This document shows positions 21,974 to 33,900 of a DNA stretch of 64,000 nucleotides, in pieces (positions within the stretch are counted from its first letter, which is position 1; every line of letters starts with the position of its first letter). Origin of the DNA: Clytia hemisphaerica (lineage: Eukaryota > Cnidaria > Hydrozoa > Leptothecata > Clytiidae). The notes below the pieces were generated by a model. It ran no database searches and was not told the origin of the DNA. It saw only the letters and a program-made list of their open reading frames with translations. Made by a program: the position numbers and the translations under genes. The stretch spans positions 127,599 to 191,598 of the forward strand of contig CACVBU010000538.1 in NCBI GenBank assembly GCA_902728285.1, read 5' to 3'.

Positions 21974-24900
21974 GTAGGTATAATTTACAGGTTTCGAATG
22001 TATTCATTGAATGTATGAAAGCTTGCAATCATAGTGGAGTCTCCATAACTCGAAAAAGTAAGGGGACACAAATTTGTTCGAGTTATAGAAATTTCCAGTT
22101 ATGGAGTAAGGTTATGGCGCTCTAAATTTAGAACGCTGTGAGTAAGGTCTATAAGGTATTGTTATCAGGGACCATAAAACTTGTTCGATATTTAAGTTAC
22201 AGAGGTTTGAATTTCAAAGACTAATACTTTAATTGTCGGCACCCATGCCTAATAGAGATTTTGTTAAATAGACAATTACGCTTAGCGTGATTTTTGAGGC
22301 TGTTTGCAGATACAACGCAGAGGGTATGGCAGGTACGGCGGCTGCCGTACCAGATTTTCATGTAAAACCCCAAAATCTTCCTCTTCGTCGGTAAAATCGC
22401 TATAAAATCGCTTGCATTTCCTCATTCGCCCTACCAGATAAAAAAAGTTTCCGTTGTGCCTGGTTTGGCATACTTCATAGCGAAATAAATCAGAGAAATC
22501 CTACTTGACGGTGTCTGTCTGTTTAACATTCGCCAATTAAAGCGAGTGATTAATGGTTTAGTCTGACGGAATTATCCAAGGGGTTCAATGAGTTCAAGGA
22601 GTAATAGCAGATATAAAAGAGGGAACAATTTTAATTTATACAAACTAAATCCCATAACAATAATCGTAATATTATGTAACGCCTATACTACTGTATTACA
22701 CGCATTATAAACGACCCCATCCTATTCAAGGAGGGGCGGCTTCTTGCCTACTCAAAAAATTGTGCAAGGTTCAACAAATAAAAATTCTAAAAATATCTTT
22801 TCCATGAGGCATCAAAAGATAAAATTTTCCTTGTTAGAAAAACGGTATCTAGGATTAAAATACATCTGCTCTGAGACGTTAGTTTCGTTCATATTTCACC
22901 ATTCGGTGGAACCTATAGATGAAAATATATATAATCTTCTGAAAACAAAGGTATATGGGTTATGTTATTTCAAAATTCAGCGAAAAAAAAGTTAATCCCT
23001 GAAAATCTAGTTTTTTCTACGTTTAATCTTTTTTCACCACCACTAAGCTTGGTATTTTAGTGCCAACCCTTTTTTAGAACCAATGTCCATTTTCACTTGC
23101 AAAAACTTTAATTCTAGAGTAGGCCGAAATACATTTTGTTATAAGGGATGTTAAAAAACTTCCTCTCAGCAAATCTTCGATTGGCAAGTTATTATGTCAC
23201 ATTTATCATTTATAAACCTTCGTTTATTATTCTTTATTAAATTTTTAATTATTAATAATTCCTTCCTGGCAATTAGACATGACCAAATGAGGAAATTCTA
23301 GGACGCTTTATCACTGAATAAAAAACATTAGAGCTTTAAAATCATCCTGATCCAAGACTTATATGAATTTGTCCTGTGGTTCTTGACAAATGTTCAAAAC
23401 AAGATGCACAAAGAAGTTGATTTCTTGAAAGCGCCAACTGAAGGGAAAGTAGTTTCATTGACAGCACAGCAAAGATTGAGGATATATCTAGGATATAGCA
23501 AGCGGATCCTGGAGAATACGTCCTCAATGAAAGTTTGTTTCATTGGTAACTGACCGACCAAAAAAATCAAAAACTATTATTGAATAAAAAAGCAATCCTA
23601 TGACCTTGCGTACCAAGATATCCTTCATAGCTGAAATTGTATTGTCGCCAGCGATTCTAAACTTGCGGACATCCGTTCTTCATCCCTTGTAACATAAAAA
23701 TATCAAAAGAAATACTTCAAACCCAAATTAAAAATATTTATTAGACAATTTTTTGACATTAACTTCTATTAAAAATTTCAACCTTTTCGAATAAATTAGA
23801 CATTACCGCTATGGAGTTATATTCCATAATTTTAACCCATAATTTCAACAAAGATTTATAATTATACTTTCTTCTAAAAATTTGACATCATTCCTCAACA
23901 GTTTTTTTACTTCAACCACAAACCTTCTTATTTTCTGATATTTCTTTCAGCAATATTTCAGCACTATTACAAAAACTATTGGAAGGATATGATAAAAGAT
24001 TGCGACCTTTAATGGATTGTAAGTAGCAAGAATTCCTTATACTTACACAACCTTCTCACTGACCCGGTGGGATTTTTGGGGGTAAAAATAATGGATTGAA
24101 ACTCGAGGGGGTTGTTATTCCCATGTTTTTATGGCTTTGGATTTGAATTCAAATGTTTTCAAATCAGAAAATTCAGTTAGGATGAAAAAATATGGTAGCA
24201 CAATAATTTGCAGTGAGGCATTGCTTATTTGAATATTTTCAGCGGAGACAAAACTTTCTACATCTGTGTATACATTTTTGTGCAATATGCGTTCAATTCG
24301 TTTGTAACGCTGAGATGAGCGGTACAACAATGCGCCAAGCCTATGACATGATCTGCATACTAAATACAAACTATCCAACTGGTGAACTTCGCTGTTTCAA
24401 TATTTTTCTAACATTCCTATGACGCTTTGAGCGTTAAAGGAACGTCGTAAAAACGTCATGAGTCAACTGAGTTCTTAATATGAGAAATACGCATTTAATT
24501 TTCCTATTGAGAACAAATTTTTATAAATCTTTTTCTTTTGTGTTATAGTTCAAGAGCCAGTGATGGTTACTGTTGGGTTTTGGATTTTGTCAATCGATTC
24601 AATAAATGTTATAGATATGGTAAATATTACTGTATTTTTGTTCTACAAAGAAGTTATTCTGTGAATGCCAGTCTAAAACGGTTTAACCGAAACTAATGCA
24701 AACTGCTTTTAGCTTTCGATGTCAAGGATCAGTGAAGAAGTTGGCCCAATTATAAATGTGACCTTCTTTGGTCGGCCTCTAACTCACAAACAAGGCTAAT
24801 GGACCCGGTACACCTTTTTTCTAAGAACAAACTATATAAGAGCATAAGGCTTCGAGGGCCAAATTGTTACGACCTAAGTTAAGAATATCTTAAGGCTTTT

Positions 24901-27900
24901 TTATAAGACTTAGAACACCCAATTTCTTAAGAAAATGGACAAAAATACTCAAAAATTGGTGAAAATAAGAACATGTTAAGAACATTTTTAGGCTTAAAAC
25001 TCAAAAAATTAAGAACAGCCGAAGGCTTAAAAAAATTTAGATTTTCTTGTAAAAAACGTGTATTGGGCTTCTATATCCCTCTTTCCCTACAACCGTAATA
25101 ATTTTCATATTTTTTAAAGGTCATCCTAGACATATTTTCTTCATTTTTTCTTTGTTTTTCATTTTCATAAATCTTTTGCTTCCCAGACGTAGTTAAACGA
25201 TAAACATGGAGAAAAATTTGTAAACTCGAACAGTTTGAAGAAAAATCTACAGTCTCCAGGTCAAGATGTTTGCTTTTTCAAACATAACTACTAATATTTC
25301 TAAAATATTCTAGACGTATCAAATCAAACAATGATTACGTAATTTCTTAGGTATTAGACACGTGACTATGTTCAAGTTTAAATAATGACGTAATTTTCAA
25401 CATTCAAAATGGCCACCTTTTTATTTTCTGTATAAAGAGCTTATTAAAGCACTTAGCCTACAAATTAAGCCGTAATATTCACTACCGAGCCAACCATAGA
25501 ATATCTAAGAATGATCTTTTTCAAATGGTATTAAAACTAGGTCGTAATAAAATATCAAACCGCTTGGACAGAGACCCATTTTGAAACCACGCCTTATTGA
25601 CATTAGCATTACCACTTTTGAGCTTTGGCCTTCAAATCACCACGGCTCAATTTAAAATGGAAACGATGCCTCGTATTAAAAGGATTTTTCCTCAAATTGA
25701 GGACACTAAAAATTCTTTATCGAGCTATTCATAACCACAAAACAAAATACAATTCCTGTAAAAAATAGCAATTTAATATTCTATTTAGAATCAAAAGTTT
25801 TCACCCCACTATACACCCCATTATCCAGATATATTTCTGTTCAACTATCTCCTTTCAGGAGATTTGGGTGGCAGATTAGCATATGCATTTCATCCTTATT
25901 AGGACTCGTCAGCACTGCATACTGCACCCTGGCTAGGCAGACCGAATTGCCTATATATTTGGTCCTTGAAGGGTTGAAATATTCTTGGTCGAATGTATTT
26001 CTTTATCTTTCTATTCCAGGATTATCAAATCGACTTCTTCTTTCGTCAAAGTTGGACGGATGAACGTTTAAAACATTCCTATCCACAGACTCTAACTCTT
26101 TCTAATTCTATGCTGGACAAATTATGGGTACCAGATACCTATTTTGAAAACTCAAAAAATTCACAATTTCATTCAGTCACTGTACCAAATAAAATGTTGA
26201 AAATCAAACCGGACGGCACTGTTTTATATAACGCAAGGTGAGACCTGTGAGGATTCAGGGAAATTCACCCTACCGATACACCGGGCAGCACAAATAATGT
26301 CCGGTATTAGGAAAAAGTACTTCTGGATACTGGACAAAATGCATCGGCGTCTGATGTATCGGCAGGGTCGTATTTAAGTTTGATAAAAGACATTGAACTT
26401 ATCTGGGTATAACGGCAGGATAGAAATAAGTCAGGATAGGCTTTTGTTTGAAATTGGTTACCCTTGGACTTACCAATCTTTGCAACTATAATCAATGGGA
26501 ATTAAAGTACACTTCAGTACCACGTGCATCAAGGGAGATTGTACGGCCGAGGAGTGCTGTAACTTATGTCGCTCTTCTTTTTTTTACACTGTCCGAGTAG
26601 GGAGTAATATTTTATTCCTACTAGTTTAAGGGTAAAACGTGTAATATTTCGATCACTTTTCAGGATATCGGTACGCGCATCATGTCCAATGGATTTGCGC
26701 ATGTTCCCTATGGATTCACAAGAATGTAATCTCAATATTGAAAGCTGTAAGTTTTATCAAACTTCTCTTTCTCGATTTTTCCTTATGTCAGAAATTGCAT
26801 CTCCCGAATAAAGGAAAATGGGTTGATAGCGCCGCGGATGGCACTTCGAAAAACTTCAAAAAGAAGTTTCTCGGTAGAAAACTCTGCTCAATTCTGGTAG
26901 AATTAACCATTGGTGGATCTTTATAGGGGTCAAAGTGAGAAGATTTATAAGACATGACAAATTTCCTTCAGTCCCTAGTTTAGTGGAACAAATTGCTACA
27001 AAATTTTGAATTTGGCTTCATGGCTTCCTGGCTTCTCATATCAAAAATATTGGAATTTCTTTCAGATGGTTACAGTGTGTATGACATACGTTTCCAATGG
27101 GAAGAAGATAAACAGAAACGACTTTCTATCGGCACTAAAGTTCGTACACTACCACAATACAATCTCACACAATTTGACACAGCTAACAGTACAGAAGCTT
27201 ATGTCGTAGGTAAGGTTTAATAACAAAATAATGTTAAAGTAAATTACATCTCTGAACCCTTGAAACTTTAGGGAACTGGGTTAGAGTTTACAAGGGATGA
27301 TCAAACGTCAAAAGTCTTAAATCGTTGCATTAATTTCATCAAAGACAAAAAATCCTAGCGCTTTAGAGCTCTATAGGAACTTTAGGAAAGACTGGAACAC
27401 ACTGGACTCAGACGGTGAAAAACATACTTTGGGATCGGATTAGAAAATTACCCAAGATTCCATTATTAATCCGATATTTTCTCTTTCCAGCTCTGCTGGG
27501 CTTGCTGTGAATGGATATCTCCATAACAATTTCTAGCTAAAAATGAAAACGGTCTGTGTCTAGAAACAGTAAAGCTGTGAAAAGTGTTTACAATCACCGG
27601 TTTCACACATCAGAGTATTAGTCTCCACCATTTCAGACTACATTTTTGAGATCACTGGGGATGAAGAATCGTTGCAACTCCTGTTATTGCGCAGGGAGGT
27701 TTTTGTTACCTAAGCTTGAAAGATTAAAATCGAAAATAATATTGTGACCCACTCTGGAATTCCAAATAATTTTAAGGGTAAAATAAAAGAAATAAAGTAA
27801 AGGCTTGAATAGTTTGCTCGAAATTCGCCTGAGTTTAAGGTTGATCTAAAGCTTTTGTTACTCCAATTTATATTTTACACTTTCACCGAAAGAATTTGAA

Positions 27901-30900
27901 AATATTTTCCCTTGTTTTCAAAAATCTTTCTCTGAAATTTTAGCTAGGTATATATTTTCCCACGAATAACTAGCGAAACTAGTAGTAGTAGTTTGCCGTA
28001 CTTTGCGGTTGAAACTGCGAAAGCAAATGCTTTTTTTGACAAAGCAACGTGGGCCTAATTTAAGCGATGTTCTTGCAAAATAACATCAGAAGGTTGTAAT
28101 AAGCTATTTTTTAGATATATCAGTAGGTCACACAGCGGACAACATCTCATAGTCACGGATATATTAAAGAGGGTGTGCAAAATAAAGGAGCCCTGTCCTT
28201 GCTTCTGCTACCAGGCAGAAAGTCCCTAGCATGTAGTGAGACCTTAGATTTGCTGCCATCGAGGCAAAAGGTCCAATCTCAAAATTAGTGTCTGAGAAAA
28301 CTGAGAATTTTTCTGTTTGGCTAACCTTAAATCTTGAGCTTAGCCCTTTTTTCATAGTCAGGGGGATCCCATCTACATGAAAAAGGGTCAATCTCAAAAT
28401 CTAAAGATAGCAAAACAGAAAAATTCTCAGTTTTCCCAGACACTAATTTTGAGATTGGACCTTTTGTCTTGATGACAGCGATATTGAACCTACGGCATTG
28501 TAGGACCTTTACTAGTCACTGCTGAAATGAAATATTAGGGTCATTCCCTACCTAAGATGGGTAACTATCAAACAAAGAGGCTCTTTTATACTTACCTAAA
28601 AAAGCTAAAGTTCTTATTTTCTCTGTGATTTACACGGGGATTTACATAACCTATCTCATCAAAAATTCCCTTTCTCCCTTTTTTTAGGTAATTATTCAAG
28701 GTTGACAGCTATTTTCGTATTACAGAGACGCACCGGTTACTTCTTTCTTCACTTGTACGCACCGTGCGCTCTTATTGTTATGATTTCATGGATTAGTTTT
28801 TGTATACCAAAAGATTCGACGGCAGCCAGGGTTGCATTGGGAATCACTTCAGTGTTAACCATAACAACTATCTTAAACATGCTCAATACTGCTATGCCAA
28901 AGGTATGACCTCTTTATTTTGTCACCCTCTTCTAACCAGTCAACTAATTCGAACCTCTACTATTCGAACCAAAATAAAGGCTTGGATTCCGATCAAAGTT
29001 TTTGGTCCCTTGAGAATCAATTATAGAGAGAGTCCATTATATGTACTTCCGTCAACACATGTCTTGTCAAAGTATCTCAAGGGGTTGCAAAAATGAAATA
29101 ACATAGCCTAAGGGAAGAACTCTAAAGGAACTCTTTTGACTGTCTTCTCTCTGAGAAATACTTTTTTCCATCAAAATTTATAGTCTGAATCGCAGACCTC
29201 TAAAGATACATTTCCTATAAAAGAAACATTTTTCGCTAGAGGATGAGCAGATACCCACAAAATTTAGGTACTTTTAGAACTCTTTAGGAGAAGGGTTTGT
29301 AAGTGTGGTCCGCACATATCCGACATTCTCCAACCCTAGTATATCATAGTAGCTCTCAAAACCTTCTCCCTCCAATTGACTGAAACGGTTCGCGTCTTTG
29401 TAACATTGGATAGCTCAACGAAATTTAGGACCATTGAGAGTCAGTTCTCTGTTGCCAATATAGAGAAATATGAAAACTTTGACTTTCTCAGCCAACTAAC
29501 CGACCAAAGATTACTAAAAGACAATTAGGGAGGGGAGTAAAACTGTAGCCAAAACAACCAAAACTGAACATTTTGTTCCTTTTTCTCCATTTCTCTCAAT
29601 GAATTCTCCTTCGAATCTTCACGTTCACCAATATATCCAAAAGAAAAAGAAATGCGGCGTTTCTTCAATTAGTTAAAATTCCTACCAAAAAATATCCATA
29701 TCATACAGTGCTCATGTAATAAATTTTCTCTAATTCTAACCTGTAGAATTCTCTTTGAAGATCGAACTAAAGCGCTGTACGAATGTTGGATACCATTACG
29801 GGCATTGCAACCCAGCTGGCACGCAACGTTGTTTTAACGTTCATCTAACGTTATATGGACGTTATAAACGTTGAAACAACGTTGTGTGCCAGCTGGGAAA
29901 CCAGCCGGGAAACTTACCTCTTTTACTTCATTTCTCTACACAGGTTTCATACATCAAAGCGGTCGATTGGTATTTGATCGTCAGCTTCTTGTTTGTGTTT
30001 GCAGTACTGATAGAGTACACGTTGGTTTTATACCTCACTGATAAAGAAAAACAAACACAGGAAGAAAATAAAAACAAATTCAAAAAGAAGAGACCACCAA
30101 ACATGGACAAGCAGGTAAAATATCAACAAAACATTTTTCAAAAGATTAACTTTGGCAAGATACATCTTTGGTTAAAGTTTGAAGGGAATTGGATGAACCA
30201 TTCTTGTGAAATTCAAGTTTTAGTTTTTATATGACGCAATAATCATTTTTCCGGTTTTTCGCGAAAATCAGCGAAAAAACAATTAGGTTACACCTCATGT
30301 TAGAAACAACATCATAGTACCCTTCATGTTCAGTCATTTGTTCATTTTCTGTCGACTTATGCGATCTAAAAATTATGGTAATTTTAAGATATTTCATAAT
30401 TTACCTGAGACTGTCACCCGAGGGGATAACGCGTACGAAAACATACCCCCATGTTGAGGAGTTCCAATCTTTTTTGCTCTACGAATTCCAACTTAAGTAC
30501 TTAACCCTTTTTGTTTCAAGCAGCTTTAGTATACAAAAATTCACTTTCCCCTGAAATTCCGTTTATTTTTCAAGAAACTTAAGAAAAACAACTCAATAGA
30601 ACGGCAATGAATATCCTTAACAGGGAAAAGTAAATAGTTTATTTCTGGAAAAGCTAATATAGAAAGTTCATTTTTCGATACTAATTATTCTTTCAGTTCG
30701 TTGGAGCAAATGGTCACGTGATCGACCGTAATAACCATCACGAATTACGTTCAAGGGCGTACCAAAACAACAACTACAAGGAGGTATGTGTCAATGTCCC
30801 CACCCTATCGGTTTGCTAGCCTGTTAGAAGCTAACTGAAAAGATAACGCGAAGTTCGGTTTGTTACGGTTAGACATTCCATGTCTCTCTGAGATTTTTAC

Positions 30901-33900
30901 GCAAAACGTTTTTTTTGACGTTTCGAATTACGTTCATACTTATTTTCTAATCGTTGAACCGAAAATAACCTTATTTATTTACTAATCCTTCAGAAAAAAC
31001 GCAAGTACTGTTAAAGGCCTTAAAAGCAAAATCTAAGAAAATGAAGAAAGTGAAAACGAGATAATTTGTTGAGACATTCTTGTGCCCTTTTATTTAGTTT
31101 AGTAGTTAACCGTTTCAAGGCTGTAGTAGTTAACCGTTTCAAGGCTCTCCTGGAACACGATAAAAAAATAGATACTGTACGAAAAGTTATAAACTTAATT
31201 CTACGAAATTATACAGCTTCATAAAAAACACTACTTTCCTTAGCCTGGATATCCAAGCTCAAAATTTTAGAAAAAACAAAAATTACCTCAACATACAAAG
31301 TTCTAAAATTATAGAGCTTGGTCTCCCTAGAGAAAGAAAGTGCAAACCCATGTTTCCTAGTAAACCCAGGGCAGCAAAACAGAAATTAATAAAAAGCAGT
31401 CTTACAAGATCTAAAACTATTTAAAACATCCAAAGATTACACCAAAGTCCATGAACAAGTTTGCATGCATTATCATGACCAACCATGTTTTTTTGGAAAA
31501 TGAACTTGCCTCTGTTTTCTTCCTTTTGATATTTTCATGTAACAGAAAACTCCATCTTCACTAGCAAGTGGAGGACTATCCTATTTTTGCTTCAGAATTG
31601 CTCCACGCCATGTATATTGGTCCTTACGGCTTTAACGAAGTGAGCGCAAGCAAGCGGAATGCATTCTCATATGAGAATGCAAAACGCTCTAGGGAGACCA
31701 GGCTGTAAACCAGAACATAAAAATATCAAAAACTAGACTGTGAAATAGTTTACAGCCTGGATATCCAGGCTATACTTTCCTTTGAAATAAAATGTTACTT
31801 TGCCTACTGTCAAAATTGAATAAACACCATATTCTTTACAATAATTACCGATATTATTATACTTGAGGTCCTAAAAAAAAACCTAATTCTACGAAATTAT
31901 ACACCTTTTTATGCACCAATTCCTCTGGGATATAGCAAAATAAAATGGTACTTTGCCTACCATCAAAATTGAAATTATTCATAGTAGTTAGAGCAGCAGT
32001 TATCAATAGCAATATACTTGAGGTCCTAAGTAGACCTAATTTTGATAAAATACACATCTTTCCTTTAGATATAAACCGCTACTTTCCTTTTGAAAAATAT
32101 TCTACTTTCCTTTTGATAAAAAACACTATTTTTCTTTGACCAATCCCTGTGGGATCATTACTGTGAGAGGCCTTAAAAGCAAAAAATAAGGAAATGAAGA
32201 AAAGTGAAAACCAGATATCAAAATCGCATAACCTACTTTACAGCAATAACCGATATTAAAAAATTAAGGTCCTCTTAGGCACTTCTTTTAAATTTATATC
32301 AAATTTGCTTACTTTGAGCTTTTTTATAGAAGCCGCTATCTTCATGCTATCTTGTTGACTTAGACAACGGATTGATACAAGTCCCCCGGACAAAAACCTC
32401 CGGACCCTGGTGGTCAAAATTGGGTGCCCAGGCTGTCTCAATTTTTTACTGAGCTGTCGTAGAGGAAACCGTAAGGGCCTCGAAAAATCCGTTCGGTATA
32501 CTCGACAAAGGTTTTCGTTTTGTAAGTGCCCGAAAGGAGTCTTTATTTACATAGAAGTTTTCTACTGAAATACTCAATACACCCTCGCATTGTCATCTCT
32601 TACTGCACCCTCACAGCATTACTCATAAATTCTTGCTGCACCCTCACAGCATAAGATATATTACTCTTGCCCCACCCTCACGGCATAAAATACATTACTA
32701 TTGCCGCACCCTCACAGCATAAAATACATAAATTCCTGCTGCACTCTTACAGCATAAAATACAAAAAACTCTTGACGCACTCTCCGTGAAAACAGCAAAA
32801 AAAACTGTTGACAATATCCTTCCTCGAGAATATTAAAAAGGAAAAAGAAAAAATTGAGAATATACTAGAGAGCTTGAAAGACGTGTGAACGTGGTCATAA
32901 TCTCACTTACCGAAACAGAGTTTTTTCAGAATATGAAAAACGCGCATGGGTGGGGTGGTACAGGCGTGATGACGTGGTTTGCGTGATGACGTGGTTTGTG
33001 TGATGACGTGGGTTTTTTCGTTGCGTGAACGTGCAAAGATCGAAAAAGAAATTACATGAAAAAATATTCCAAATTTCCGGAATATATGACGAAAATCTCG
33101 AATTTAGAAGAAATTTTCGGTCGCAGAATTTATGTTACATTAGGTTAGACGACCTGACGGAAAAAATTGACAAATACACCCGATTGGTTAGATACCCCCT
33201 GAAATCCTCCCCTTAAAAGTGGAGCGTAAGAACAAAGTAAGAAGTGGCGAGTCACAGATGATTCGAAAGAAGAGAAGGGACAATGTGAGAATGCAGAAGT
33301 TTGAAATATACGATCTTTTTGACAAAACTTTTTAAAAGCTAATTAAAGTTGAGCTATCAATTCTCTAAACTTTCGCAAATCACTCTCTGCTTCGAGTAAT
33401 TTCAAAGAAGTTTACGCATTGCCGTGAAAAATGCACGAAAATCGTAAAAGTAACTGTTCACAAAAATTTGAGTATTTCAGAAAGAATTTTAGAAATTTAG
33501 AAAAATTATTGCAAAACCCTAGCATGGAATTTCATTTTCTTGGTAAATCTACATCTGATAAACACTGTACCACTAATATTCCAAATCATATACGTCATAC
33601 TCTAATACAAAAATATCCTCTGTTTCATTGATATCCAAAGCGTGACACGTCAGGTCAGTTTGAGTGAATACAACTTTTCGACCATAGCCGCTAATTGACG
33701 CGCGGGCATTTTTTTGTTCGTTTATCCACCCTGAACTCGATCTAATCCTTTTTTTTTCACATCTTTATTTATTGTCTATAGGTGTGAAAAAAGACTGGGA
33801 CGGTTTTAGGGTGGTAAAAAGGACAAAAAAATGCCCGCGCGCCAATTGGCGGCTAAGGTCGAAAAGGTGTATTTACAGATCACACCAGTCACGCCTGTTT

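Noticed and set aside
32572-32790. CRISPR-like array
   Set aside because: Units are imperfect, spacers are not unique or uniform, and the context is an animal intron; a plain minisatellite.
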